Translations under genes and position numbers: made by a program
Shown: piece after piece, positions 7,256 through 16,749 of the stretch
Layout of the letters: each line of letters starts with the position of its first letter
Numbering within the stretch: the first letter of the stretch is position 1
Assembly (NCBI GenBank): GCA_008081045.1
Contig: VMDC01000016.1
Location: 124,001 to 188,000, forward strand
Length of the DNA stretch: 64,000 nucleotides
Direction: 5' to 3'
Source: Gammaproteobacteria bacterium
Lineage (GTDB): Bacteria > Pseudomonadota > Gammaproteobacteria > Pseudomonadales > Pseudohongiellaceae
Notes under the pieces: generated by a model
Database searches by the model: none
What the model saw: only the letters and a program-made list of their open reading frames with translations
Told to the model about the DNA's origin: nothing

Positions 7256-8520
7256 GCGGGCCCGGCCGTGAGGTCGCGAATTTGCTCAAGATAGTCGATC
7301 ATATTCTGCAGCAGATTAATACACTCAACCGCCGCGAACTCCCTGTCAGGTATCGGGCTGCCGTCACCCTGGCTGTAGAGCCTGACAAGACAGGCTTTGC
7401 TGGCGTCAAAATTTCGCAGGAAATATTCGGCATACTCATCGGACAAAGTGGCCAGAATACCGTCCAGCGTATAGCCTTTTGCGCTGCTCTCAGTCAACAG
7501 TTGCTCGATACCGTAGAGTTGAGCGCTGACAGCATCCTGTGACGCATGACTGAATACCGCGTGCAGGCTTGCGGTATAGTCACCGTTCAGCATGGGATAT
7601 AAGCTCGGAAGAAGAATGTCATCATCAAGCGTCGAGATGAACGCCTCTGCTAATCTGTAGAGTGTCGTGCTTGAGTCAAGCTGCTCGAGGGCAGCCCTGA
7701 TTGATGCGCGTTCACGGCTCCAGGTCTCGAATAGAGCGTCTGTTTCTGAGCTCAGCGCTTCCACTCCAAGCGCTAATAACTGTCGTCGCCGATTGCTCGG
7801 AAGCTGCTCAGTGGGAACTGCTGGAACAGCTTCAGCCGAGGCAGAGTCAGTGTCTTCAACAAAATCATCGTACGGTCTGGTGTCATTGCCACTGACGTTT
7901 TCACCCCAGAGCAGAAACTCCAGCGCGTGGAAGCCAAGAGTGACCTCATGGATGTCGAGCAGTCCATGTTGTGCCCTGACAGATTCCGGTGTCAGTGCTA
8001 CCGTCATGTCGTTTACCAGACCACTGCCCGGATAACTGTCCAGGTAATCGATGTAACCGGCATAAATTGGCCAGTAATCGATAAAGTACTGATGTCCGGT
8101 GAGCTGCAATACCTCAGATTCTTCGGCAAATAATGCAAACAATTTCCGGTAAAGCGTTGTCTGCTCGTAGGCATTGTGGGCACTTAGCCATGCTGCCCTG
8201 ACAGCCGCCAGTGTCTCGGCGTCAGTATGCTCCAGAAAATTGTCGGTAGAAATTTGCAGCGCTGCTGCTTTTTCGACAACATCGCTCAGCCCCACATCCA
8301 GAAATTCTGGAAACTGCAGCATGAGGGTGCGCAGTGCGCTTTCTGCCTCGGGTTCTAAGAGAACCCTTTCGTCTGCGCGATCAGCGCTATCGGGCAATGT
8401 AGATTGATTGTCCGACTGGTTGCCGCGGTCGCTGCAACTTTGCAGGGTGCAGAAAAGCACAGCCGCAGCGACGATTACCAAGCCAGGGCTTCTGTTTAGC
8501 GTAAACTGATGACCTTCCAT
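7252..8520 (-). CDS. imelysin family lipoprotein
   Basis: A 422-residue exported protein of the imelysin (peptidase M75/EfeO-like) family, many members of which are iron-regulated outer-membrane or periplasmic proteins. The N-terminus has a hydrophobic stretch (LVIVAAAVLFCTL) and a lipobox LQSC with the lipidated cysteine at C29, so the mature protein is a lipoprotein. The family signature GxHxxE is present as GFHALE (196-201). An acidic, low-complexity linker follows the lipidation site. The gene overlaps the end of the HAD phosphatase gene by 25 bases and is probably transcribed with it. Peptidase activity is historical for this family and not certain; iron or metal acquisition is the more common inference. 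Confidence 0.85.
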   Translation of the reverse strand: MEGHQFTLNRSPGLVIVAAAVLFCTLQSCSDRGNQSDNQSTLPDSADRADERVLLEPEAESALRTLMLQFPEFLDVGLSDVVEKAAALQISTDNFLEHTDAETLAAVRAAWLSAHNAYEQTTLYRKLFALFAEESEVLQLTGHQYFIDYWPIYAGYIDYLDSYPGSGLVNDMTVALTPESVRAQHGLLDIHEVTLGFHALEFLLWGENVSGNDTRPYDDFVEDTDSASAEAVPAVPTEQLPSNRRRQLLALGVEALSSETDALFETWSRERASIRAALEQLDSSTTLYRLAEAFISTLDDDILLPSLYPMLNGDYTASLHAVFSHASQDAVSAQLYGIEQLLTESSAKGYTLDGILATLSDEYAEYFLRNFDASKACLVRLYSQGDGSPIPDREFAAVECINLLQNMIDYLEQIRDLTAGPA

Positions 8521-9170
8521 TGTCTGGCCTGCGCTTCTTTCCTGAGGGAATCATCGGGATCAACGGCAACCGGCTCAGAGACTTGTTTCAGAAGCGGTAA
8601 ATCATTGATTGAATCTGTATAGAAGACAGCAGAAGACAGGTCAAAATGGTGGCCGCGGGAGTCCGCCTGCTGCATCCAGACCGCCAGTTTTTTTACTTTG
8701 CCTTCCTGATAGCACGGCTCACCCTGAATCTTGCCAGTCAATTTTCCCGCGATGGTTTCAAGCTGAGTGGCGATCAGAATATCCACCCCGAGTTCTTTGG
8801 CGATGGGTGCGGTGATGAAGTCATTCGTTGCGGTAATAATGATGCAGGTGTCCCCGCGTATCTGATGGGATTCAATCAGCGCCCTCGATTCAGGAAGGAT
8901 CATGGGCCTGATCGATTTTTGCATAAAGGTTTCATGCAGGTGATTGCGCTCTTCCTCGGTGTAGCTCATCACCGGAGCGACGGTGAAGTTTACATAATCA
9001 TGGATGTCGAGTTTGCCGGCCAGATAATTCTGATAATGGGCATCATTGGCTGCACGATGGCGGTCTGCGTCCACCAGACCACGCTCGATCAGAAACTCTC
9101 CCCACGCATGATCGCTGTCACCAGCAAGAAGGGTATTGTCCAGATCAAATAAAGCGAGGCGGCCTTGCAT
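8496..9170 (-). CDS. HAD-IB family phosphatase
   Basis: A 224-residue hydrolase with all four HAD motifs: FDLDNT (nucleophile D9, general acid D11), the T/S of motif II in IIITAT, K in the EGKVKKLA segment, and motif IV YTDSINDLP. The insert between motifs I and II is the small helical cap of the SerB-like IB subfamily. Genes of this kind directly precede rppH in pseudomonads and are variously labelled phosphoserine or histidinol phosphatase; the sequence does not settle the substrate. It is divergent from rppH, with 225 bases between the starts. Confidence 0.8.
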   Translation of the reverse strand: MQGRLALFDLDNTLLAGDSDHAWGEFLIERGLVDADRHRAANDAHYQNYLAGKLDIHDYVNFTVAPVMSYTEEERNHLHETFMQKSIRPMILPESRALIESHQIRGDTCIIITATNDFITAPIAKELGVDILIATQLETIAGKLTGKIQGEPCYQEGKVKKLAVWMQQADSRGHHFDLSSAVFYTDSINDLPLLKQVSEPVAVDPDDSLRKEAQARQWKVISLR

Positions 9171-9395
9171 ATCGATGGAAATCCAGAGGGAATGACACAG
9201 ATGAATGGTACCAGTATACCGTGTCTCTCTGCTGCGGTTAGCTCAGGGAGCAAAAGTCTCGCCCGCGTGTGCCTTTGATAGCGCTAACCCACTGATTATA
9301 AAGTACTAACCCCTTTTTTTTCGGGGATCCACTCATTGATCCAATTTGATCTCTTGTGAAACAATAGCGACAGTTGCCTGTCTAAAGGGAAAATA

Positions 9396-9878
9396 ATGAT
9401 CGATTCAGAGGGCTATCGTCCTAACGTCGGAATAGTCATTTGCAACCGCAGAGGCCAGTTGCTGTGGGCAAAGCGAATTGGCCAGAGCGCGTGGCAGTTT
9501 CCGCAGGGCGGTATTAATGAAGATGAGACGATTGAGCAGGCGCTGTTTCGAGAGCTTGAAGAGGAAGTTGGATTGCGCGGGAAGGACGTCAGTGTCCTGC
9601 ATCAGACTACCGAATGGCTCCGTTATGACCTACCGAAGAATTATATTCGTTACCACAAGAACCCTCTTTGCATTGGCCAAAAACAGAAATGGTTTTTGCT
9701 GGGACTCGAAGCGGATGACAGTCAAGTTGAACTGGACAAATTCGGAGAGCCTGAATTCGACGACTGGCGATGGGTGAGCTACTGGTATCCGGTCAATCAG
9801 GTCATCGAATTCAAACGCGATGTCTACCGTCGTGCGCTGCACGAGTTATTGGGCCCGCTTGAGCGCTATATCAAGTAA
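9396..9878 (+). CDS. rppH: RNA 5' pyrophosphohydrolase
   Basis: A 160-residue Nudix hydrolase, the length of proteobacterial RppH. The Nudix box is complete: G38, E44 and R52-E53-x-E55-E56-E57 with G59. The start [17 protein letters not shown] and the WQFPQGGI segment are hallmarks of RppH, which removes pyrophosphate from triphosphorylated mRNA 5' ends so that RNase E can begin decay. It is followed after 99 bases by ptsP, the standard gene order in Pseudomonas and enterics. Confidence 0.95.
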   Translation: MIDSEGYRPNVGIVICNRRGQLLWAKRIGQSAWQFPQGGINEDETIEQALFRELEEEVGLRGKDVSVLHQTTEWLRYDLPKNYIRYHKNPLCIGQKQKWFLLGLEADDSQVELDKFGEPEFDDWRWVSYWYPVNQVIEFKRDVYRRALHELLGPLERYIK

Positions 9879-9977
9879 CGGGCTCGGCAGTTCGGAATTC
9901 CTGTGCGTGACGCATTCCGTGGGGCGGGGAACCTGCAATGCCATGGCGCTGCTACTAGAGGCTGCAACTGACAATAT

Positions 9978-12251
9978 ATGCTCGAGCAATTACGGGAAAT
10001 AGTTCAGCAGGTTAATTCTGCAAAAGACCTGCAGTCAGCGCTCGACATTATCGTGGTTCGTGTACGCGAAGTGATGGCTACTCAGGTTTGCTCCGTTTAT
10101 CTGTTCGATAAGGACATGAACGCCCATGTGTTGATGGCATCGAGAGGGCTGAACAAAGAAGCCGTCGGCCGTGTGAGCCTGGAAATTGGCGAGGGGCTCG
10201 TGGGGCTTGTGGCCAAACACGCGGAACCAATCAATCTCGAGGATGCCTCCAGACATCCCAGCTTCCACTATATTCAGGAAACCGGAGAAGAAAGCTTTCG
10301 CTCCTTTCTCGGCGTGCCAATCATTCACCACCGAAATGTTTTGGGGGTAGTGGTTGTTCAGCATGAGCAGCAGAGGCGATTTGATGAGGGTGAAGAAGCC
10401 TTTCTGATCACCTTGTCAGCACAGCTGGCTGGGGTGATTGCTTCAGCTGAGGCGACCGGCGCGATTGCTGGCGTAAGCCCTTCCGGACAAAAAATTTCAG
10501 ACACCGTTTTTGCCGGTGTGCCGGGCGCTTCCGGCGTGGCGATTGGTGAAATGGTTGTTGTTTTTCCTAAAGCCAATCTGTACCAGGTGCCGATCAGACA
10601 GGCGCGGGATCTCAACAGGGAAATCGGCGTCTTTAACGATGCGCTAAACAAAGTACGCCAGGATATGAGAGACATCCATGAGCGTCTGGCAGGGAAAGTT
10701 GCAGAGGAAGAGCGACAGCTTTTTGATGTCTATCTTCACATGCTCGATGACGATGCGCTGGGCAAAGAGGTATTGGAACGGATTCAGACCGGACATTGGG
10801 CCCAGGGCGCACTCGCTGAGGTGGCTCTGGAGCATATTCGTAGTTTTGAAATGATGCCCGATGATTATCTGCGTGAGCGAGCAGTCGATATCAAAGACCT
10901 CTGCAGCCGGGTTCTGTTTTATCTGCAGCAAGGAGAGCAGGTACACGCGGAGTATTCTGAAAATACCATTTTGGTAGGCGAGGAAGTAACGCCGGCGATG
11001 CTGGCTGATGTGCCGGAACACAAGCTTAAAGGGATTGTTTCATTGAAAGGATCTGGTAATTCCCACGTAGCCATTTTGGCGCGTACCATGGGAATTCCTA
11101 CCGTTATGGGGGTCGTAGATCTGCCAATTAATCAGCTGGATGGCAGAGAAGTGATTCTGGATGGTTATAAGGGAGAGTTAATCGGGAATCCTTCTGAAAC
11201 TGTTCGGCAGCGCTATGAAAATACGATCAGAGAGCAGGCAGAGCTGATTGCTGGTCTGGAAGAGCTTAAAGATCTGCCCTGCATCACCGCGGATAAGCAT
11301 CGGGTTCATCTGTGGGTGAATACGGGCCTGATCTCTGACGTTGCCCGCTCTCTCGATCAGGGCGCTGAGGGAGTGGGCCTTTACAGAACAGAAGTTCCAT
11401 TTCTGCTCAGTGAACGGTTTCCCAGCGAGCATGAGCAGGCAGAAATTTACCGAGAGCAGCTTGAGGCGTTCGCTCCTATGCCGGTTACGATGAGAACGTT
11501 AGATATTGGTGGGGACAAAGCCTTATCGTATTTTCCTATTGAAGAAGAGAACCCTTTCCTTGGATGGCGCGGCATCAGAGTGACTCTGGATCATCCTGAG
11601 ATCTTTACCGCCCAGATCAGAGCGATGATGAGGGCGAGCGAAGGATTGGAAAATCTCCAGATTATGTTGCCGATGATCAGCAACATAAATGAAGTGAATT
11701 CGGCCATCCAGTTAATCAAGAGAGCTTACCGAGAGCTCATTCAGGAGGGGCTCAGCATCCAATATCCGCCGGTCGGGGTAATGATTGAACTTCCGGCGGC
11801 GGTCTACCAGACCAAAGCGCTTGCCTCGCTGGTTGATTTTGTGTCCATCGGAAGCAATGACCTCACCCAGTATCTGCTGGCAGTAGATCGTAATAATCCC
11901 CGGGTGGCGAGTTTATACAGCGCGTTTCATCCAGCCGTCTTGAGCGCTCTGGTCCATGTCGTGCGTGAGGCCAAAGCAGCTGGTAAGCCTGTGAGTATCT
12001 GTGGCGAGATGGCGGGCGATCCCGGTGCAGCTGTACTCCTTATGGCTATGGGTTTTGATATTCTTTCGATGAACGCCGCATCCTTGCTGAAAGTAAAATC
12101 GGTTATCCGCAGCATCAGCCGAGGCGCAGCGCAGGAATTGCTCGAGCAAGTGATGCAGATGGATGACGCGAAGACAGTGAGAAGTGCGGTTGACCTGACT
12201 TTATATAATGCGGGTGTTGAGCGCTTGCTGCGCTCCTCAAGGACGAACTGA
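9978..12251 (+). CDS. ptsP: PTS-Ntr enzyme I (PEP-protein phosphotransferase)
   Basis: A 757-residue protein with an N-terminal GAF domain (about 15-155), the enzyme I swivelling domain with the phosphorylated histidine H363 in GSGNSHVAIL, and the PEP-binding TIM barrel (about 420-720) with LYRTEVPFL, GGDKALSYFP and ICGEMAGD. It takes phosphate from PEP and passes it to NPr (PtsO) in the nitrogen-related phosphotransferase chain, a regulatory rather than sugar-transport system. The GAF domain is known to sense nitrogen status (glutamine/2-oxoglutarate) in relatives. All key residues are present. ptsO and ptsN are not in the window. Confidence 0.95.
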   Translation: MLEQLREIVQQVNSAKDLQSALDIIVVRVREVMATQVCSVYLFDKDMNAHVLMASRGLNKEAVGRVSLEIGEGLVGLVAKHAEPINLEDASRHPSFHYIQETGEESFRSFLGVPIIHHRNVLGVVVVQHEQQRRFDEGEEAFLITLSAQLAGVIASAEATGAIAGVSPSGQKISDTVFAGVPGASGVAIGEMVVVFPKANLYQVPIRQARDLNREIGVFNDALNKVRQDMRDIHERLAGKVAEEERQLFDVYLHMLDDDALGKEVLERIQTGHWAQGALAEVALEHIRSFEMMPDDYLRERAVDIKDLCSRVLFYLQQGEQVHAEYSENTILVGEEVTPAMLADVPEHKLKGIVSLKGSGNSHVAILARTMGIPTVMGVVDLPINQLDGREVILDGYKGELIGNPSETVRQRYENTIREQAELIAGLEELKDLPCITADKHRVHLWVNTGLISDVARSLDQGAEGVGLYRTEVPFLLSERFPSEHEQAEIYREQLEAFAPMPVTMRTLDIGGDKALSYFPIEEENPFLGWRGIRVTLDHPEIFTAQIRAMMRASEGLENLQIMLPMISNINEVNSAIQLIKRAYRELIQEGLSIQYPPVGVMIELPAAVYQTKALASLVDFVSIGSNDLTQYLLAVDRNNPRVASLYSAFHPAVLSALVHVVREAKAAGKPVSICGEMAGDPGAAVLLMAMGFDILSMNAASLLKVKSVIRSISRGAAQELLEQVMQMDDAKTVRSAVDLTLYNAGVERLLRSSRTN

Positions 12252-12275
12252 CAGCTCTGACAGGCGGTGGCGGGA

Positions 12276-13103
12276 TTATTCAGTTCCGGATAAGACTTGC
12301 CCGCGCTTTACGCCTGCTGAGCCCGGTTCAGAATGAAATTCAAAGTATTGGCCATCAGCGGCTTGTCCGAGCGCGTTGTAGGATTGCTCGCAAAAGCGGA
12401 CCGTACCGCCGCGGTGCGCCAGGACTATGGCGGTTGAACAGCGCGTCCCGTAATTCCCCTGCTGATGCTGAATGAAAGTGGCTGACAGGATCCGCTCCAA
12501 CTCAGTCGGCAGATCCGTGTCCGGCAAGGCATCATCAGCGGCGCTGTCGCGGTCGGACATCAGGTCGATTAAGGCATCGGTCGATAAAAAACCTTTCTGA
12601 CTGAATAGATCCGCCAGCCGCTTCTTGCCCAGATTTACTTTTGGCCAGTCGCTATCCAGTAAATCATTGGACAGGCCAAAGATTCCCGGCGCCAAGACCC
12701 TGACGATATTCTGGGAATTATTGGCATAGCACAGGGAGCCGCCGTCCCCGACTAACAGGTTGAACCCGGCAAATTCCGGAAAGTGTGGCTGAATCGATTC
12801 GCAGTACTGCAAAGGCGTGCTGGTTCCGCTGAGAAAATTTCTGACCAGTTCCCCCCGGGATCTGGCGTGCTGCTTCGTCTGTGTCGTGCTGCGGATATTG
12901 GTCACTCCGGCGAATCGACCGTGTCGGGTGATGCCAATCCAGGTGCCTCCGGCCTGCAGATCCCTGCCGGCGAGAATGAAAGACTCTGATCCCGGCCAAA
13001 AATTGGCCGCTGCACTGGGCCGATCGAAGAACTCATCTCTGTTAGCTGCTACGACGAGCGGGAAGTCGGGATCCATTCCGTGGGCAAATAGGATAAGACA
13101 CAT
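12276..13103 (-). CDS. NRDE (TANGO2-like) family protein
   Basis: A 275-residue protein of the NRDE/TANGO2 family. It starts MCLILFAHG, with the conserved Cys2 of an N-terminal-nucleophile-like fold, and has the family motif AANRDEFFDRP at 19-29. The animal homologue TANGO2 has been linked to haem trafficking and lipid metabolism; bacterial function is not established. It is convergent with ptsP (24-base gap) and divergent from lgt. A gene of this family also lies between ptsP and lgt in Pseudomonas, so the position is conserved. Confidence 0.8.
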   Translation of the reverse strand: MCLILFAHGMDPDFPLVVAANRDEFFDRPSAAANFWPGSESFILAGRDLQAGGTWIGITRHGRFAGVTNIRSTTQTKQHARSRGELVRNFLSGTSTPLQYCESIQPHFPEFAGFNLLVGDGGSLCYANNSQNIVRVLAPGIFGLSNDLLDSDWPKVNLGKKRLADLFSQKGFLSTDALIDLMSDRDSAADDALPDTDLPTELERILSATFIQHQQGNYGTRCSTAIVLAHRGGTVRFCEQSYNALGQAADGQYFEFHSEPGSAGVKRGQVLSGTE

Positions 13104-13210
13104 GATGAACTATTTTCTCCGGTCGGATGAATTCTGAATCCCGGGACACGTTGGCTGGCACAATCTTGCTATACTCTGATCTCTGTTCATGAAGTATATT
13201 GCCGTTCCTT

Positions 13211-14008
13211 ATGCTGACCTACCCTCAGATTGATCCTGTCGCGATAAGCCTTGGGCCAATTAGTATCCACTGGTACGGTATCATGTACATCATTGCTTTC
13301 GGTGGCGCCTGGGTGCTGGCGACGTATCGGGCTGCCAGAGTCGCTGATCCATGGACCGCTGAGCAGATTTCCGACCTGATCTTCTATGGCGCGCTGGGCG
13401 CGGTCATCGGCGGCCGGATGGGATCTGTATTCTTTTACAACTTCGGTCGATTTGTCGAAGACCCGCTATGGTTATTCAGAGTATGGGAGGGAGGGATGTC
13501 CTTCCATGGCGGGTTTCTGGGTGTGCTGTTCGCACTTTTTCTCTATACCCGCCACATCAAAAAAGATTACTGGAGCACCATCGATTTCATTGCACCGCTG
13601 GTGCCTTTTGGACTCGGAGCCGGGCGGATCGGAAATTTCATCGGCGGTGAATTGTGGGGCAGGCCAACGGATGTTGCCTGGGGTATGGTGTTTCCCCATG
13701 TTGATCAATTACCCCGGCACCCATCGCAACTGTATGAGGCTGCCCTGGAAGGCGTTGCTCTGTTTATTCTCGTTTGGATTTTTTCCTCTAAATCACGGCC
13801 CCGTTTTGCGGTTTCGGGCTTGTTTGCCCTCGGTTACGGCAGTTTCCGATTTTTCATCGAATTTTTTCGTGAGCCGGATTCGCATCTGGGTTATCTCGCT
13901 TTCGACTGGTTCACGATGGGCCAGTTGCTGTCGACACCCTTAATCGTTGTGGGGCTCTGGTTTCTGTATTTGGCATACGGCAGGCCAGTCAGGCCTGCTA
14001 TTCACTAG
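13211..14008 (+). CDS. lgt: prolipoprotein diacylglyceryl transferase
   Basis: A 265-residue inner-membrane enzyme that transfers diacylglycerol from phosphatidylglycerol to the lipobox cysteine of prolipoproteins. Seven hydrophobic segments are visible. Family motifs are IHWYGIMYI near the start, [10 protein letters not shown] with the essential His-Gly-Gly, and the Lgt signature [13 protein letters not shown]. The ATG at 13211 ([16 protein letters not shown]) matches the family N-terminus; an in-frame TTG four codons upstream is less likely. thyA follows after 17 bases, then folA, giving an lgt-thyA-folA operon as in Pseudomonas. Confidence 0.95.
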   Translation: MLTYPQIDPVAISLGPISIHWYGIMYIIAFGGAWVLATYRAARVADPWTAEQISDLIFYGALGAVIGGRMGSVFFYNFGRFVEDPLWLFRVWEGGMSFHGGFLGVLFALFLYTRHIKKDYWSTIDFIAPLVPFGLGAGRIGNFIGGELWGRPTDVAWGMVFPHVDQLPRHPSQLYEAALEGVALFILVWIFSSKSRPRFAVSGLFALGYGSFRFFIEFFREPDSHLGYLAFDWFTMGQLLSTPLIVVGLWFLYLAYGRPVRPAIH

Positions 14009-14025
14009 ACTGTCAGGAGATCGAC

Positions 14026-14877
14026 ATGCAGCAGTATCTCGAGCTTTGCAGAAGGATCGTAGACGAAGGTGTCTGGATAGAAAACGAACGCACCGGCAAG
14101 CGATGCCTGACCGTCATCAATGCGGACCTGTCCTATGATGTAGCTGGCAACCAGTTTCCGATCATTACGACTCGTAAAAGCTACTGGAAGGCGGCTATCG
14201 CTGAACTGCTTGGCTACCTGCGCGGTTACGACAGTGCCGCAGAATTCCGCAAGCTGGGCACCAAGTCGTGGGATGCCAATGCCAATCTTAACGCCGCCTG
14301 GTTGAGCAATCCGGCACGCAAAGGCGAAGATGATATGGGTCGGGTCTACGGGGTTCAGGGCCGGCGCTGGTTGAAACCCGATGGCAAGCCTGTGGATCAA
14401 CTTCGCAAGGTTGTGAACAATCTGGCAAAGGGCCTCGATGATCGAGGTGAAATTATGACCTTCTACAATCCGGGTGAATTTGATCTGGGCTGCCTGCGAC
14501 CCTGCATGCACACACATAATTTCTCATTGATGGGCGAGACTCTGTATTTGACAAGTTACCAACGCTCCTGTGATGTTCCCCTGGGCCTCAATTTCAACCA
14601 GATTCAGGTTTTTACGCTGTTGGCATTGATCGCACAGATTACCGGTAAGGCCGCAGGCCAGGCGTACCACAAGATTGTGAATGCCCATATTTACGAAGAT
14701 CAGCTGGACCTCATGACGTCAGTGCAGCTCAAGCGCGAGCCGTTTGAACCGCCGCAACTGAAGATCAACCCAAGCATCAAATCGCTTGAAGATATTGAAA
14801 CTTGGGTGACTCTGGATGACTTTGAAGTGATTGGATATCAGCATCACGACCCGATTGCTTATCCGTTTTCAGTGTAA
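14026..14877 (+). CDS. thyA: thymidylate synthase
   Basis: A 283-residue ThyA that methylates dUMP to dTMP using methylene-tetrahydrofolate. The catalytic cysteine is C160 in LRPCMHTH; the substrate-binding [15 protein letters not shown] and the HIYEDQLDL segment are intact, and the C-terminus ends PFSV. It is slightly longer than the 264-residue E. coli enzyme because of an insertion after the [11 protein letters not shown] segment, as seen in Pseudomonas. AGGAG lies ten bases before the ATG. It is co-oriented with folA, which regenerates the folate this reaction oxidises. Confidence 0.96.
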   Translation: MQQYLELCRRIVDEGVWIENERTGKRCLTVINADLSYDVAGNQFPIITTRKSYWKAAIAELLGYLRGYDSAAEFRKLGTKSWDANANLNAAWLSNPARKGEDDMGRVYGVQGRRWLKPDGKPVDQLRKVVNNLAKGLDDRGEIMTFYNPGEFDLGCLRPCMHTHNFSLMGETLYLTSYQRSCDVPLGLNFNQIQVFTLLALIAQITGKAAGQAYHKIVNAHIYEDQLDLMTSVQLKREPFEPPQLKINPSIKSLEDIETWVTLDDFEVIGYQHHDPIAYPFSV

Positions 14878-14910
14878 ACCCTTGGGCTCTCTGGACCGTG
14901 GAAACATGAC

Positions 14911-15411
14911 ATGAAGATCTCTCTGATTTGCGCGATGGCAACGAATGGCGTAATAGGCAAAAACAACGGTCTGCCTTGGCACCTGCCCGAAGATCTGCGG
15001 TATTTCAAAGCCACCACGATGGGTCACGCCATTATCATGGGGAGAAAGACCTGGGAATCGATCGGCCGACCGCTGCCGGGGCGCACCAGCATTGTGGTGA
15101 CAGGTAATCCCTCTTATCAGGCCGACGGTGCCAAGGTGGTCCATTCCGTCGAGCAGGCGGTTCAGCTGGCGCAAGCGCTGGCGGAGATTGATGGCTCATC
15201 GGAGGCCTTCGTGATTGGCGGAGCGGCTTTGTATGCGGCCGCGATGCCAGTTGCTTCGCGCTTTCACCTGACGCGGGTCCACGCAGAAGTCGAGGGTGAT
15301 ACGGTGCTGACCGGTTTTAATGAAGAAGAGTGGCATGAAACAAGTCGTCAGGATTTTTCGCGCAATGAAGCCAATCCATACGACTACAGCATTTGCATAC
15401 TCGATAAGTAG
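14911..15411 (+). CDS. folA: dihydrofolate reductase
   Basis: A 166-residue FolA that reduces dihydrofolate with NADPH. The N-terminus MKISLICAMATNGVIG, the active-site D28 in LPWHLPEDLRYFK, the MGRKTWESIGRPLPGR segment and the nucleotide-binding EAFVIGGAALYAAA are all typical. It follows thyA after 33 bases and is convergent with argA, with only seven bases between the two stop codons. Confidence 0.96.
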   Translation: MKISLICAMATNGVIGKNNGLPWHLPEDLRYFKATTMGHAIIMGRKTWESIGRPLPGRTSIVVTGNPSYQADGAKVVHSVEQAVQLAQALAEIDGSSEAFVIGGAALYAAAMPVASRFHLTRVHAEVEGDTVLTGFNEEEWHETSRQDFSRNEANPYDYSICILDK

Positions 15412-15418
15412 TTTCTCT

Positions 15419-16744
15419 TCAGCCTTTCAGCGGCTTTTTGAGAATTTTTGAATTGCGCTGGTAGTTGTACAAGGACTTTCTGCTGTCGGGCAGCTCTTCC
15501 ACGCCAATCTCGACAAAGCCTTTTTCAAGAAAGAAGTGTGAGGCGACCGTCGTCAACGCATATACATAGGTAAGGTTCTGCTGCTCCGCCTTCCTTTCCA
15601 GCTCGGACAAGAGACGCTCGCCGAGCTTCGCTCTCTGATAGTCAGGATGGATGGCAATACAGGCGATCTCGCCGGATTCTTCACACACCGGATAAAGCGC
15701 TGCGCATCCGATAACGGTGCCTTCCAGTTCAACCACCATAAAATTTGAGATTTCCGTCTCCAGCAAATCGCGAGAACGCTCCACCAGAACTCCGGCTTCT
15801 TCCAGCGGTCTGATCAGGTTCAGTATTCCCCCTACATCGTGAATACCGGCTGTCCGCAACTCCTCAAGCTTCTCGTTACTGAGTAGAGTCCCGCGACCTT
15901 CTTTGGTAAACAGTTCAACCAGCAGTGCGCCATCCTCTTCATAGCTGATCAGGTGACTGCGCGGCACCCCCTGCCGATAGGCGCGAAGTGCGGCCGAAAG
16001 CCCGAGAACCAGTGAATCTTTTTGTCTGTCCCCGTCTGAGTGCTCTCGTATGAATCGCTCAGCCTCTTCGGCACCGAGCGTGGGTATCAGCTGCTGTTTT
16101 TCATCGAGTACGCCACGACCCGGCGTGAACATAATGAGCTTATCCGCGTCCAGAGCCACAGCAACTTCCGCGGCAATCTCTTCGGCAGACAGATTGAATA
16201 CTTCACCGGTGAGCGAATGGCCAAGATTAGACAACAGGACAATTTGCCCACCGTTAAGCTGGTGCTCAATGTTGTCAGTCTGAATCTTTCTCACCTTGCC
16301 GGTAAGATGAAAGTCGATACCGTTGACGACACCGTAGGGCTTGGCTGTTATGTAGTTTCCATGGCACACACTGATGTTAGCGCCATACATCGGGGAGTTG
16401 CTGAGCCCCATGGAAAAACTGGCTTGCAGATCGATGGAGAGTTTCCCAACGGTGCTCTTGATAATCTCCATATGTTCTGCCTCGGTGATTCTCAGGGCAT
16501 TCTCATAGACAGAGATCTGACCGGCCTCCGCAAGCGCCGCGGAGATCTGGGGCCGCGCACCATGAACGAGAACCAGTTTGACGCCCAGGCTGTGCAACAA
16601 AGTCAGGTCATGGATGATGCCGCTCAAATTATGGTGAGCGAGCGCATCGCCGCCGAGGTGTATGACAAAGGTTTTGCCGCGATGAGCGTTGATATAGGAA
16701 GTAGAGGCGCGGAACCAGGCTATCAGTGCTTCTTCATTAGACAT
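15419..16744 (-). CDS. argA: amino-acid N-acetyltransferase (N-acetylglutamate synthase)
   Basis: A 441-residue classical ArgA, the first enzyme of arginine synthesis. Residues about 20-290 are an amino-acid-kinase-like domain (FVIHLGGDALAH, LVLVHGARPQI) that binds arginine for feedback control, and residues about 295-441 are the GNAT acetyltransferase domain (ACIAIHPDYQRAKLGERLL is the acetyl-CoA loop). argE lies five bases upstream in the same orientation, so the two are surely cotranscribed. In organisms with an ornithine acetyltransferase cycle ArgA only tops up the pool; here ArgE suggests the linear route, as in E. coli. Confidence 0.93.
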   Translation of the reverse strand: MSNEEALIAWFRASTSYINAHRGKTFVIHLGGDALAHHNLSGIIHDLTLLHSLGVKLVLVHGARPQISAALAEAGQISVYENALRITEAEHMEIIKSTVGKLSIDLQASFSMGLSNSPMYGANISVCHGNYITAKPYGVVNGIDFHLTGKVRKIQTDNIEHQLNGGQIVLLSNLGHSLTGEVFNLSAEEIAAEVAVALDADKLIMFTPGRGVLDEKQQLIPTLGAEEAERFIREHSDGDRQKDSLVLGLSAALRAYRQGVPRSHLISYEEDGALLVELFTKEGRGTLLSNEKLEELRTAGIHDVGGILNLIRPLEEAGVLVERSRDLLETEISNFMVVELEGTVIGCAALYPVCEESGEIACIAIHPDYQRAKLGERLLSELERKAEQQNLTYVYALTTVASHFFLEKGFVEIGVEELPDSRKSLYNYQRNSKILKKPLKG

Positions 16745-16749
16745 GCGGT

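Noticed and set aside
9238-9256. A tRNA-like D-arm sequence (GGTTAGCTCAGGGAGC)
   Set aside because: The bases around it do not form an acceptor stem, anticodon arm or T arm, so it is not a tRNA.
9295-9300. TATAAT on the minus strand upstream of the HAD phosphatase gene
   Set aside because: No -35 could be placed at a fitting distance and the site is 125 bases from the gene start; not listed as a promoter.
9311-9326. CCCC-T8-CGGGG as a terminator between the HAD phosphatase and rppH genes
   Set aside because: The T tract is in the loop and not after the stem, and both flanking genes point away from it, so nothing would be terminated there.
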